Shown: positions 9,454 to 18,409 of the stretch, in pieces
How positions within the stretch are numbered: the first letter of the stretch is position 1
Layout of the letters: the number at the start of each line of letters is the position of its first letter
Assembly: GCF_022419205.1 (NCBI RefSeq)
Contig: NZ_JAJOZU010000004.1
Span: 1-64,000 of the forward strand
Direction of reading: 5' to 3'
Length of the DNA: 64,000 nt
Source: Thermomonas alba
GTDB taxonomy: Bacteria > Pseudomonadota > Gammaproteobacteria > Xanthomonadales > Xanthomonadaceae
Position numbers and translations under genes: made by a program
The notes under the pieces: model-generated
What the model saw: the letters and a program-made list of their open reading frames with translations, nothing else
What the model was told of the DNA's origin: nothing
Database searches by the model: none

Positions 9454-10701
9454 ATGCATTCGATCGTTTCCCCTTCTTCCGGCCGGCTCTCGCTGGCCCT
9501 ACTGGCAGCCGCCCCACACCGGCTGCTGTTCTTCGTCGGCGCGAGCAACGTGCTGCTGGCGATGGGCTGGTGGCTGCTGTGGCTCCTGGATGCACGCTGG
9601 AGCGCGATCGGCCTGCCCACCAATACCCCGTTCGGCGGCTGGATGCATGCCTTCGTGATGCAGTACCAGTTGCTGCCGCCGTTCATGTTCGGCTTCCTGA
9701 TGACGACCTTCCCGCGCTGGATGGGGCTGCCGGAACTGGCGCGCTGGCATTACGTGCCGGTCGGGCTGGGACTGCTGGGCGGGCAGCTGGCGGTGGTCGC
9801 TGGCCTGCTGCTGGGACAGCCGGCGATGCTCCATGTCGGGGTGCTGATGACGCTGGCCGGCTGGAGCTACGGCCTGGTGCAGTTGCTGCGGGTACTGCTG
9901 GCCGAGCGCCGCGCCGGACGCGGCCCGACCTGGCACGCCTGGTCCTGCTTCGCGGCGCTGGCGCTGGGCCTGGCCGGGGTGCTGCTGATGGTCGCGTTCC
10001 TGCACGGCGCGCCCGGATGGACGGTGCTGGTTTCGATCAAGCTGGGCACGTTCGGCCTGCTGCTGCCGGTGTATGCCACGGTGGCGCACCGGATGTTCCC
10101 GTTCTTCGCCGGCAACGTGGTGCCCGGCTACCGCGCATGGCGGCCGCTGTGGTTGCTGGCCGCGCTGTGGGGCCTGCTGCTGGCACATTTGGCGCTGGAG
10201 CTCGTGCATGCGAATGCGTGGCTGTGGCCGGTCGACGCGGCGCTGGCACTCGGCAGCGCATGGACGCTGTGGCGCTGGTGGCCGCGCGGCAGGGCGCCGG
10301 GCCTGCTGTGGGTGCTGTTCATCGGCTTTGCCTGGCTGCCGCTGGCGTTCGCGCTGTATGCGCTGCAGAGCGCGATCTACGCCGCCAGCGGCGAGTTCCT
10401 GCTCGGCCGCGGCCCGGCGCATGCGCTGTTCATCGGCTTCTTCGGCAGCCTGCTGGTGGCGATGGTGACGCGGGTGACCCAGGGCCATTCCGGCCGACCG
10501 CTGGCGATGCCGGCCGCCGGCTGGTTCGCCTTCGCGCTGCTGCAGCTGGTGGCGCTGGTGCGGATCGTCGCGGAGATCGCGCCCGACACCTATGCTTGGC
10601 AGGCGGTGGCCGCCGCCGGCTGGCTGCTGGCATTCCTGCCCTGGGTGCTGCGCTCGCTGGCGATCTACCTGCGCCCGCGCGCCGACGGCCGGACGGGCTG
10701 A
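9454..10701 (+). CDS. nnrS: NnrS family membrane protein
   Basis: 415 residues and about 12 membrane helices. NnrS is a haem- and copper-containing membrane protein associated with denitrification and relief of NO stress. The N-terminus APHRLLFFVGASN and the later WMHAFVMQYQLLPPFMFGFLMTTFPRW are diagnostic, with further conserved histidines in YATVAHRMFPFF and in AHALFIGFFGSLLVAMVTRVTQGHSGR. ATG 9454 is chosen because the family begins about ten residues before the PHR motif; an open frame extends further upstream to 9355. It heads an operon with the SirB2-like gene 10 bases on and the PLP enzymes beyond. Regulation by the FNR-like box is likely. Confidence 0.9.
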   Translation: MHSIVSPSSGRLSLALLAAAPHRLLFFVGASNVLLAMGWWLLWLLDARWSAIGLPTNTPFGGWMHAFVMQYQLLPPFMFGFLMTTFPRWMGLPELARWHYVPVGLGLLGGQLAVVAGLLLGQPAMLHVGVLMTLAGWSYGLVQLLRVLLAERRAGRGPTWHAWSCFAALALGLAGVLLMVAFLHGAPGWTVLVSIKLGTFGLLLPVYATVAHRMFPFFAGNVVPGYRAWRPLWLLAALWGLLLAHLALELVHANAWLWPVDAALALGSAWTLWRWWPRGRAPGLLWVLFIGFAWLPLAFALYALQSAIYAASGEFLLGRGPAHALFIGFFGSLLVAMVTRVTQGHSGRPLAMPAAGWFAFALLQLVALVRIVAEIAPDTYAWQAVAAAGWLLAFLPWVLRSLAIYLRPRADGRTG

Positions 10702-10711
10702 GGAAGGGTGG

Positions 10712-11137
10712 ATGACGATGGACGCTTCCTCGCCTCTGCTGGCCTTCTATCCTCAGATCAAGTGGGTGCACGTGCATGCCGCGCTGTGCAGCGGCACCCT
10801 GTTCTCGCTGCGCGGCGGCGCATCGCTGCTGGGCGCGCACTGGCCGTGGCACTGGCTACCGAGATACGCCAGCTACACCATCGACACCATCCTGCTGACT
10901 GCGGCCACGATGCTGTTCTCGATGCTGCCCGGCGCCGTGTTCGCGAACGGCTGGCTGGGCGTGAAAGTCGTGCTGGTGGTGGTGTACATCGCGCTGGGCA
11001 TCCTGGCCATGCGCGAGCGCCTGCCGCGCCGCCGGCGCGTCGCGTTCTACCTGGCGGCGCTGGCCACGTTCCTGACCATCTACGGCATCGCACGCACGCA
11101 TGATCCGTCCGGCTGGCTGCGCCTGCTGATGCACTAG
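10712..11137 (+). CDS. SirB2 family membrane protein
   Basis: 141 residues with four membrane helices, matching the SirB2 family. The family signature is visible: IKWVHVHAALCSGTLFSLRG near the N-terminus, then a middle WLPRYASYTIDTILLTAATML and a GVKVVLVVVYIALGILAMR helix. The conserved histidines in helix 1 suggest haem or metal binding, but the family's biochemical role is not known. AGGAAGG seven bases before the ATG supports this start. It sits 10 bases after nnrS and 17 bases before the decarboxylase, so it belongs to the same transcript. Confidence 0.8.
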   Translation: MTMDASSPLLAFYPQIKWVHVHAALCSGTLFSLRGGASLLGAHWPWHWLPRYASYTIDTILLTAATMLFSMLPGAVFANGWLGVKVVLVVVYIALGILAMRERLPRRRRVAFYLAALATFLTIYGIARTHDPSGWLRLLMH

Positions 11138-11154
11138 CCAAGAGCTTCCGACCG

Positions 11155-13080
11155 ATGCAAGACCATTCCGCCCCTGCGCGCGCACCGGATGCCTGCTTTC
11201 TCGGCCCTTACGGCGAGAACGACACCCTGCTGGAAAAACTGCTAGTCGAGTTCCTACGCGACCACGTGTACTGGCGCCGCAACTTCCATCCGGAGGATCC
11301 TCCGGCGATCTCCACGGCGGCGGCACAACGCCCCGACTACCAGGCCTTCGAAGCGCGCATGCGCCGCGAGCTGCACCAGCTGTCGGCGGCACTGAAGAAG
11401 TCGGTGCCGTTTCACAGCCCACGCTACATCGGCCACATGGCCTCCGATCTCCTGCTTCCGGGCCTGGCCGCGCACATCCTGACCCTGCCCTACAACCCCA
11501 ACAACGTCTCCGAGGATGCCGCGCCCGTCACAGTGGATCTCGAGGTCAAAGCGGGGCTCCAGCTCGCCGGAATGCTCGGATACCCCAACGACCCGAGCCG
11601 CCCGGATTGCGCATTCGGTCACCTCACCTCCGGCGGCACCCTGGCCAATTACCAGGCGCTGCGGCTGGCGCTTGCGATGAAGGCCTTTCCAGTCGCGCTG
11701 TGGGCGTCCGGGATCGGGGATCTTCCGCTGCCCGAGGATGCCTGGCACGCCTTCAACCTGCATCCCCAACGCGCCATCGAGCTAGTCGAGGCCTGGCAAC
11801 GCTGGCAAGCCGAAGCCGATGGCGGGATGCGCAGGCGCTGGCGGGAGAAGGTCGAGCGTTCACGCATCGAGCATCTTGGCCTTGCCGCCTTCTTCGCCCA
11901 GCACCCGAGCCTGCGCCCCCCGAAGGTGCTGGCGCCGATCACTGCTCACTATTCATGGAGCAAGGGCTGCAAGTTGCTTGGCCTCGGCCGCGCCCAGCTC
12001 GAACTGCTGCCCCAGCGCGGCATGCGGATCGACGTGGCGGCGCTGCAGGAGACACTGGATCGCTGCCTGCGCGAGAAGCAGCCGGTGTTGATGACGGTGG
12101 CCGTCATGGGCACCACCGAATACGGCACCATCGACCCGATCGACGCCGTGGTGGCGGCGCGTGAACACTTCGCGGCGGAAGGCCTTGGTTTCTGCGTGCA
12201 TGTGGATGCCGCCTGGGGCGGCTATCTGGCCACGCTTCTACGCAATGCCGATGGCAGCCTTCGCCCGCGCGAAGACGTCGCCGCCGAATTCAAACGCTTC
12301 CCCGCCCCCGAAGTGTATGCCGCGATCGCCGCACTGAGTCAGACCGACTCGGCCACGGTGGATCCCCACAAGCTTGGCTATCTTCCTTATGGAAGCGGGG
12401 CTTTCGTCTGCCGCGACCATCGTGCGACGGCACTGCTGTCCGAAGAGGCCGACTACGTCTTTCACGACAAGCCTTCGCAGGACTATATGGCCCGCTACCG
12501 GGGCCTGGGAAGATTCATTCTGGAAGGCTCCAAATCCGGCGCGGCAGCAGCCGGGGTGTATGTCGCCCAACGGGTACTTCCGCTGGATCACACCCACTTC
12601 GGCCGTCTGACCGCCCAGACCGTACACGCCGCAGAGTCTTTCTATGATCGTGCTATGCGCTTTGCCGAGGACATGCAGTCCAGGGTGCACGCCGTCATTC
12701 CCTTCCAGCCGGACAGCAATCTGGTCTGCCTTGCGCTGAATCCGGCCGGCAATCGCGATGTCGCCCATGCCAATGCCTTCCTGCGCCGCCTTTACGAACA
12801 GTTGCGCTGCGACGTCAATCGGCCGCTCCAGGACAAGCAGTTCTTCGGCTCGATCACCACCCTACGCCCGGATGCACTCGGCGAGACTGAAACTCGACGC
12901 ATCCTCGATGTCCTCGGGCTCGACCTGGCCAGCCTCGGAAGAGATGGCAACGACCGCCTGCTGATCCTGCGCCACACCCTCATGAATCCCTATCTGATCG
13001 ACCACGAGAACGGCATCAGCTATATCGACCTGTACTTCGACTATCTTGGTTCGAGCATCCGCGCAATGCTTGCCCAATGA
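11155..13080 (+). CDS. PLP-dependent group II decarboxylase family protein
   Basis: 641 residues, longer than the usual 470-550 of group II amino-acid decarboxylases. The PLP core is complete: HLTSGGTLANYQAL (cofactor phosphate), VHVDAAWGG (Asp to the pyridine nitrogen) and SATVDPHKLGYLPYGSGAF with the PLP lysine at residue 406. The family includes glutamate, tyrosine, diaminobutyrate and aspartate decarboxylases, and the substrate cannot be read from the motifs. The last codons overlap the start of the CysK-like gene (ATGA), which in turn overlaps ubiD, so the three should be made in fixed proportion. The operon context is anaerobic respiration and quinone synthesis. Confidence 0.85.
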   Translation: MQDHSAPARAPDACFLGPYGENDTLLEKLLVEFLRDHVYWRRNFHPEDPPAISTAAAQRPDYQAFEARMRRELHQLSAALKKSVPFHSPRYIGHMASDLLLPGLAAHILTLPYNPNNVSEDAAPVTVDLEVKAGLQLAGMLGYPNDPSRPDCAFGHLTSGGTLANYQALRLALAMKAFPVALWASGIGDLPLPEDAWHAFNLHPQRAIELVEAWQRWQAEADGGMRRRWREKVERSRIEHLGLAAFFAQHPSLRPPKVLAPITAHYSWSKGCKLLGLGRAQLELLPQRGMRIDVAALQETLDRCLREKQPVLMTVAVMGTTEYGTIDPIDAVVAAREHFAAEGLGFCVHVDAAWGGYLATLLRNADGSLRPREDVAAEFKRFPAPEVYAAIAALSQTDSATVDPHKLGYLPYGSGAFVCRDHRATALLSEEADYVFHDKPSQDYMARYRGLGRFILEGSKSGAAAAGVYVAQRVLPLDHTHFGRLTAQTVHAAESFYDRAMRFAEDMQSRVHAVIPFQPDSNLVCLALNPAGNRDVAHANAFLRRLYEQLRCDVNRPLQDKQFFGSITTLRPDALGETETRRILDVLGLDLASLGRDGNDRLLILRHTLMNPYLIDHENGISYIDLYFDYLGSSIRAMLAQ

Positions 13081-14231
13081 GTTGGGTGCGGTCACCAATC
13101 GAACCCATGCCATATCCGCCGCAAGAGCAGCGGATGGATGGATCGCGATTTCCCGAAGCCCGTGCATGGGTGCATGACGCCATTGCCAAACTGGAGCAGG
13201 AAGCCACCCGCTCCGCCGATACCCACCTGCTGCGGCTGGACTTCCCGGGATTCCCCGGGATCCCGTTCTATCTCAAGGACGAGGCCAGCCATCCGACCGG
13301 CAGCCTGAAACACCGGCTGGCGCGCTCGCTGTTCCTGTATGCGCTGTGCAATGGCCGCCTGGGCCGGGGTCAGACCGTGGTGGATGCCTCCTCCGGCAGC
13401 ACCGCGATTTCCGAAGCCTGGTTCGCGCGACTGCTGGGCCTGCCGTTCATCGCCGTGATGCCGGCCTGCACCGCGCCACAGAAGATCGCCGCCGTGCAGG
13501 CTCTCGGCGGCATTTGCGACCTGGTCGAAGACCCGCTGACCGTGCATGCGCGCGCCGCCGAACACGCCAGCAACGGCGCCTGCCATCTCGACCAGTTCGG
13601 GCTGGCCGAGCGTGCCACCGACTGGCGCGGCAACAACAACATTGCCGAATCCATCCTTGTCCAGCTACGCCGCGAGCCGCAACCGGTGCCCACCTGGATC
13701 GTCTGCGGCGCAGGCACCGGCGGCACGTCCGCCACCATCGGTCGCTATCTGCGCTATCGCCGCCTGGAAACCCGCCTGTGCGTGGCCGAGCCATCTGGGA
13801 GCGCCTATGCGCACGGCTGGCGCACGCGCGATCGCAATGCAGTCGCAAGCCGACCAACCCTGCTCGAAGGGATCGGCCGTCCACGCGTGGAGCCCGGCTT
13901 TCTGTTCGATGTGGTGGATGCGGTGATCGAAGTCGAGGATGCCGCATCGATCGCCGCCGCGCTGCTGCTGGAAGATCTGCTCGGCGTTCGCTACGGAGGC
14001 TCCTCCGGCACCAACTTCGTAGCCTGCCTACAGCTGGCCGCAACCATGCGCGAATGCGGCCAGACCGGCAGCATCGTGATGCTCTTGTGTGATCGCGGCA
14101 GCCGCTACCAGCAGACCCTGTTCGATCCCAATTGGCGCGATACACATGGCATTGATGTCGTGCCCTGGAAGCGATCGCTTGCAAACACGCTCGACTCAGG
14201 ACTATTCGCGCCCCCCGACCTGCCCGCATGA
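13077..14231 (+). CDS. Cysteine synthase-like PLP enzyme (fold type II)
   Basis: 384 residues. Fold-type II features are present: HPTGSLKHRLA with the PLP lysine at residue 78, SSGSTAISEAWFA for the substrate loop, and CGAGTGGTSATIGRYL for the cofactor phosphate. It is more divergent than a housekeeping O-acetylserine sulfhydrylase. The usual SxKDR is SLKHR and the asparagine loop reads SSGST rather than SGNTG. Another, canonical cysteine synthase gene lies at 60497. The substrate is therefore unclear: it could be a sulfhydrylase, a beta-replacement enzyme or a Cys desulfhydrase. It overlaps both neighbours by 4 bases. Confidence 0.8.
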   Translation: MSWVRSPIEPMPYPPQEQRMDGSRFPEARAWVHDAIAKLEQEATRSADTHLLRLDFPGFPGIPFYLKDEASHPTGSLKHRLARSLFLYALCNGRLGRGQTVVDASSGSTAISEAWFARLLGLPFIAVMPACTAPQKIAAVQALGGICDLVEDPLTVHARAAEHASNGACHLDQFGLAERATDWRGNNNIAESILVQLRREPQPVPTWIVCGAGTGGTSATIGRYLRYRRLETRLCVAEPSGSAYAHGWRTRDRNAVASRPTLLEGIGRPRVEPGFLFDVVDAVIEVEDAASIAAALLLEDLLGVRYGGSSGTNFVACLQLAATMRECGQTGSIVMLLCDRGSRYQQTLFDPNWRDTHGIDVVPWKRSLANTLDSGLFAPPDLPA

Positions 14232-15721
14232 GCTTTCACGATTTACGTGCCTTTCTCGAGGCCCTTGAGCGTCGCGGACACCTGCGGCGTGTGTCCGCAA
14301 CCATCGACCCCGAACTTGAAACCACCTCGCTCTGCCTGCGCGCCTTACGCGAAGGTGGGCCCGCGCTGCTGATGGAACACCCGCTCGGCAGCGACCACGC
14401 CTATCTCGGCAACCTGTATGGCCATCGCGACCGCATCGAGGCAGCGCTGGCCGGACGCCCGCTGGCGTCCCTACGCGAGCTCGGCGAGCTGCTGGCGGCG
14501 ATCCGCGAGCCGCGCTGGCCCTCCAGCCTGCGCGCGGCGCTCGACTGCTGGCCGGAGCTGGCACAGCTGGCGCACGTCGCCCCCCAGAAGGTGCGCGAGG
14601 CTGCGTTTCAATACGCGACCCTGGAAGGCGACGATATCGACTTATCCCGCCTACCGATCCAACGCTGCTGGCCGGAGGATGCCGGCCGCCTCATCACGCT
14701 TGGACTGGTGATCACCAGAGGCCCCACCAAGCCACGTCAGAACGTCGCAATCTACCGCCAACAGGTCATTGCGCGCAACAAAGTGATCATGCGCTGGCTG
14801 CCACACCGCGGCGGCGCGCTAGACTTCGCCGACTGGAAAGCACTCCATCCCAGCCAGCCATTTCCCGTACTCGTGGCGATCGGAGCCGACCCGGCCACCC
14901 TGCTGGCGGCAGTGGCGCCGATTCCCGATACCCTGTCCGAATACGAATTCGCCGGCCTGCTGCGTGGCCAGCGCACCCGCGTCTGGCCCAGCACATTGAC
15001 CGGACTGGATGCGCCCGCGGGCTGCGAGATCCTGCTGGAAGGCTTCATCGATCCAACTGAAACCGCGCTGGAAGGCCCATTCGGAGATCACACAGGCTAT
15101 TACAACGCCCAAGATTACTTCCCGGTCATGACCATCCAGCGCATGCATCTGCGCAAGGATGCAATCTACCAGGGCAGCTACATGGGCCGCGCGCCGTTCG
15201 ACGAACCCTCGGTAATGGCGATGGCGCTGAACGACGTATTCGTTCCGCTGCTGCGCAAGGTGTTTCCGGAGATCGTGGATTTCTACCTGCCGCCGGAAGC
15301 TTGCTCCTACCGCATCGCGGTAGTGTCGATCCACAAGCAATATCCCGGCCACGCACGCCGGATCATGATGGGCATCTGGTCATATCTGCGCCAGTTCACC
15401 TACACCAAGTTCGTGATCATCACCGACGAGGACATCGACGTGCGCGACTGGTCACAGGTGATCTGGGCGATTTCCACCCGCGTCGATCCAGCGCGTGACA
15501 GCGTGCTGATCGACAGAACCCCGATCGACTACCTCGACTTCTCCAGCCCCACCCCAAACCTCGGATCGAAGCTGGGACTGGATGCCACCAACAAATGGCC
15601 AGCGGAAACCACGCGTGCCTGGAGCAAGCCAATCAAGCTGGACGTCGAGGTGGAAAAGCGGGTCGATGCGCTGTGGCAGCAGATCATGGCTGGATGTGAG
15701 CGCACACATCGGCTTCCGTAA
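14228..15721 (+). CDS. ubiD: UbiD, 4-hydroxy-3-polyprenylbenzoate decarboxylase
   Basis: 497 residues, the same length as E. coli UbiD and closely similar along its whole length. It removes the carboxyl group of 3-octaprenyl-4-hydroxybenzoate in ubiquinone synthesis, using prenylated FMN made by UbiX, which is not in this window. Motifs visible include CWPEDAGRLITLGLVITRGP, YRQQVIARNKVIMRWLPHRGGALD, DTLSEYEFAGLLRG, EGPFGDHTGYYN (catalytic Glu region) and the C-terminal GLDATNKWP. It ends the nnrS-led operon. Its reaction needs no oxygen, and ubiU/ubiV follow 0.8 kb on, so a role in anaerobic quinone supply is likely. Whether the genome has another copy cannot be told. Confidence 0.9.
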   Translation: MSFHDLRAFLEALERRGHLRRVSATIDPELETTSLCLRALREGGPALLMEHPLGSDHAYLGNLYGHRDRIEAALAGRPLASLRELGELLAAIREPRWPSSLRAALDCWPELAQLAHVAPQKVREAAFQYATLEGDDIDLSRLPIQRCWPEDAGRLITLGLVITRGPTKPRQNVAIYRQQVIARNKVIMRWLPHRGGALDFADWKALHPSQPFPVLVAIGADPATLLAAVAPIPDTLSEYEFAGLLRGQRTRVWPSTLTGLDAPAGCEILLEGFIDPTETALEGPFGDHTGYYNAQDYFPVMTIQRMHLRKDAIYQGSYMGRAPFDEPSVMAMALNDVFVPLLRKVFPEIVDFYLPPEACSYRIAVVSIHKQYPGHARRIMMGIWSYLRQFTYTKFVIITDEDIDVRDWSQVIWAISTRVDPARDSVLIDRTPIDYLDFSSPTPNLGSKLGLDATNKWPAETTRAWSKPIKLDVEVEKRVDALWQQIMAGCERTHRLP

Positions 15722-15817
15722 GCGCACGGGGAAGCACGTAAAGTGCATGCCTGCCCCTGGAGAACGCAGTACCTGCGCGCGATGGCCAACCTGCCTCCCT
15801 GCGCTTGAATGGCCTGA

Positions 15818-16315
15818 TCACTCGGCCGGCTGGCTCCACTGCGCGTCATCGAACAACTGCGGATACTGCGCCAGCGCTTCCTGCATCGACACAAGCTCAG
15901 TCGTTCCGAACGTACCAGCCCGCACGGCATTGGCACCCACGATGAATGTCGCCAACAATCCGTGCAAGGCCGCATCCGCTTGCGGCTCGAGCTTGCAGTT
16001 CGCGATCATGTTCCGGATCGCGGCATCGATTTTTTCCACCGCATTGTCTCGCTGGACATCATCGAGATGCCCCATCTTGTAATGGTGGAGCGCTTCGGTC
16101 GCCTCACGCAGGTTGCGCATGCCCGCGCGTAGTACTGCATCGCTCGCCCAACGGTGCGCCGGCACCTTCGGTCTGGCCGCATCTCTGACTTGCGCGACAG
16201 AGTCGTGATGAATGGTTGACTTGGCCGCAACAGAAGGCGTCGACAGCGCGCTGTCAAGCGCCAGCGCAGTCACAAGCGCCGGCACATACATCGACAGAAT
16301 CATCCTGGACAGCAT
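15818..16315 (-). CDS. Exported helical protein of unknown function
   Basis: 165 residues. A signal peptide (MLSRMILSMYVPALV, cleavage likely after SVAA near residue 32) is followed by an all-helical domain of about 130 residues with several His and Met (NLREATEALHHYKMGHLDD) and a single Cys (IANCKLEP). There is no CxxCH, so it is not a classical c-type cytochrome. A b562-like four-helix bundle or metal binder is conceivable but unproven. ATG 16315 gives the signal peptide; in-frame codons further upstream do not. It is transcribed away from ubiU and has its own FNR-like box, which places it in the anaerobic regulon. Confidence 0.6.
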   Translation of the reverse strand: MLSRMILSMYVPALVTALALDSALSTPSVAAKSTIHHDSVAQVRDAARPKVPAHRWASDAVLRAGMRNLREATEALHHYKMGHLDDVQRDNAVEKIDAAIRNMIANCKLEPQADAALHGLLATFIVGANAVRAGTFGTTELVSMQEALAQYPQLFDDAQWSQPAE

Positions 16316-16385
16316 AGTGTTCTCCGATGACACGCGGGCTTGACCGCGCACCGCGCTACCATCGCGGTAGCTCGTGCGACACGCC

Positions 16386-16399
16386 ATGACCTACGTCAA
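16386..16399 (-). promoter_or_regulatory. FNR-like box for the exported helical protein
   Basis: ATGAC-CTAC-GTCAA matches TTGAC-N4-GTCAA at 9 of 10 positions. Its centre is about 77 bases before the start at 16315. With a class II spacing this gives a leader of about 36 bases. Confidence 0.55.
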
Positions 16400-16426
16400 C
16401 TTCAGTAGCGCCGGATGTCTGGCAGT

Positions 16427-16440
16427 TTGATCCACGTCAA
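16427..16440 (+). promoter_or_regulatory. FNR/Dnr box for ubiU-ubiV
   Basis: TTGAT-CCAC-GTCAA is a complete FNR-type site. Its centre lies 60 bases before the ubiU ATG at 16494, which with class II spacing leaves a 19-base leader. It sits 27 bases from the box of the divergent gene. Confidence 0.7.
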
Positions 16441-16493
16441 TGACGCCGAAGCGTCTGAGCCAGACCATGCATGCGTATCATCGAGGAGCCCCC

Positions 16494-17492
16494 ATGCAAC
16501 TGGTCTGTCCTGCCGGCAATCTGCCTGCTTTGCAAGCCGCCATAGATGCAGGTGCCGATGCAGTCTATGCCGGCTTTCGCGATCAGACCAACGCCCGCGC
16601 TTTTCCAGGACTGAACTTCAGTGACGACGAACTGCGCGCCGGCATCCGCTATGCACATGACCGCAACGCCAAGGTCTATCTGGCGCTCAACACCTATCCC
16701 GAAAGCGCGCGCCTGCAGGATTGGTACGCTGCCGTGGACAAGGCCGCCGAGCTCGGCGCCGATGCCATCATTGTGGCCGAGATGGCTGTGCTGGACTATG
16801 CCGCGCGCACTCATCCCAACCTGCCGCGCCATCTTTCCGTGCAGGGCAGCGCCACTACCGCTCCAGCGTTGCGCTATGCCTTCGAGCGCTTCGGCATCAG
16901 CCGCGCAGTGCTGCCGCGGGTGCTTTCGCTGCAGCAGGTGGAACGCCTGTGCGAAAAATCGCCCGTGGCGCTGGAAGTATTCGCTTTCGGAAGTCTGTGC
17001 ATCATGGTCGAAGGACGCTGCCAACTCTCGAGTTACGTCACCGGCGCATCACCAAACCGCCATGGGGTGTGCTCGCCAGCCAAATTCGTACGTTGGGACG
17101 AGCATCCAGACGGCAGTCGTAGCGTGCGCCTGAATGGCGTGCTGATCGACGAGTTCACCCCTGGCGAAGCTGCAGGCTATCCCACCGTATGTAAAGGTCG
17201 GTTCGAAGTCGGCAACGAGGTCTTTCACGCGCTGGAAGAGCCGACCAGCCTCAATACGCTGGAGCTGCTTCCCAGATTGAAGCAGATCGGCGTGGCCGCG
17301 CTGAAAATCGAAGGCCGCCAGCGCGGCGTGGCCTACGTCAGCTCGGTCACCCGCATCTGGCGCAACGCGATCGATCAGGTCATCGCCAGCCAGGCTCACT
17401 GGCAGCCCAAGCCGGAATGGCAAGCCGGACTGTCACGTCACGCCGAAGGCCATCAAACAACCCTCGGGCCCTACCATCGGGCATGGCACTGA
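16494..17492 (+). CDS. ubiU: UbiU, O2-independent ubiquinone hydroxylation protein
   Basis: 332 residues, U32 peptidase family. With UbiV it forms the Fe-S complex that introduces the ring hydroxyl groups of ubiquinone from prephenate without O2. The start MQLVCPAGNLPALQAAIDAGADAVY is the standard UbiU N-terminus, and GAGGAG lies a few bases upstream. The four cluster cysteines are visible in the expected contexts: SLC and GRC near residues 167-174, GVCSPAKF near 191 and TVCKGRFEV near 230. It is followed by ubiV after one base. Expression from the FNR box just upstream fits its role without oxygen. Confidence 0.92.
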   Translation: MQLVCPAGNLPALQAAIDAGADAVYAGFRDQTNARAFPGLNFSDDELRAGIRYAHDRNAKVYLALNTYPESARLQDWYAAVDKAAELGADAIIVAEMAVLDYAARTHPNLPRHLSVQGSATTAPALRYAFERFGISRAVLPRVLSLQQVERLCEKSPVALEVFAFGSLCIMVEGRCQLSSYVTGASPNRHGVCSPAKFVRWDEHPDGSRSVRLNGVLIDEFTPGEAAGYPTVCKGRFEVGNEVFHALEEPTSLNTLELLPRLKQIGVAALKIEGRQRGVAYVSSVTRIWRNAIDQVIASQAHWQPKPEWQAGLSRHAEGHQTTLGPYHRAWH

Positions 17493-17493
17493 G

Positions 17494-18375
17494 ATGCGAA
17501 CGATGAAGCTCAGCCTCGGGCCTTTACAATATTTCTGGCCACGCGAGCGCACACTGGCGTTCTATCGTGCTGCGGCCCATTGGCCGGTGGACATCATCTA
17601 CCTTGGCGAGACGGTTTGCAGTAAACGGCGCGAGTTGCGCACTTCCGATTGGCTGTCGCTTGCTGAAGAGCTTTCCGCATCCGGCAAGCAGATCGTGCTG
17701 TCAACGCTTGCGCTGATCGAAGCCGAATCCGAACTCAGCGTGCTGGACCGTCAAGTCTCCCATGGCGGTTTCTGGATCGAGGCCAACGATCTGTCTGCGG
17801 TGCAGCTGTGCAGGGAAAAGGGACGCCCGTTTGTAGCCGGACCAACCCTCAACGTCTATAACCATCGCGCGCTGGAAATGCTGGTGGAAGATGGTCTGCG
17901 CCGGTGGGTCCCAGGCGTCGAGCAAGGACATGCACTCCTTACCGAACTCATGACCGCCTACCGCATCAGTGGCGCCCCCGTTCCGGAACTGGAAGTGATC
18001 GCCTGGGGTCGGCTGCCGCTGGCATTCTCGGCGCGCTGCTTCACCGCACGCGCATTCGACGTGCCGAAGGATAAATGCGGATTCCGCTGCATCGAGCATC
18101 CCGACGGTCTTTCGCTTTCCACACGCGAAGGCAATCCATTCCTACGCATCAATGGCATTTCGATCCAAGGAGAAGCCATCACCGATCTTGGCCCGGAGCT
18201 ACCTATGCTGAGTGGGCTCGGGGTTGACATTCTGCGCATGTATCCACAGCCAGAGGGGATGGAAGAAGTCGTATTGCATTTCGATGCAGCACGCCGTAGT
18301 CATCTCCCTCCTGCCAGGATTGGCGCTCGCAACGGCTACTGGCACGGCGAGGCAGGCATGCCGTTACCGGCCTGA
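17494..18375 (+). CDS. ubiV: UbiV, O2-independent ubiquinone hydroxylation protein
   Basis: 293 residues from ATG 17494; a second ATG at 17503 (MKLSLGPLQYFWPR) is the more usual family start, giving 290. It is the second U32-family subunit of the UbiUV complex. The cluster cysteines are present: one in GETVCSKRRELR near residue 42, then three in SARCFTARAFDVPKDKCGFRC near residues 180-200. It is translated directly after ubiU. Its 3' end faces nadB, with 34 bases between the two stops. Confidence 0.92.
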   Translation: MRTMKLSLGPLQYFWPRERTLAFYRAAAHWPVDIIYLGETVCSKRRELRTSDWLSLAEELSASGKQIVLSTLALIEAESELSVLDRQVSHGGFWIEANDLSAVQLCREKGRPFVAGPTLNVYNHRALEMLVEDGLRRWVPGVEQGHALLTELMTAYRISGAPVPELEVIAWGRLPLAFSARCFTARAFDVPKDKCGFRCIEHPDGLSLSTREGNPFLRINGISIQGEAITDLGPELPMLSGLGVDILRMYPQPEGMEEVVLHFDAARRSHLPPARIGARNGYWHGEAGMPLPA

Positions 18376-18409
18376 TTCGATCACGGAAATCCGCAGAGCG
18401 GCGGTTTCA

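Noticed and set aside
15818-16315. c-type cytochrome
   Set aside because: The exported protein has a single Cys and no CxxCH, so covalent haem c attachment is not expected.
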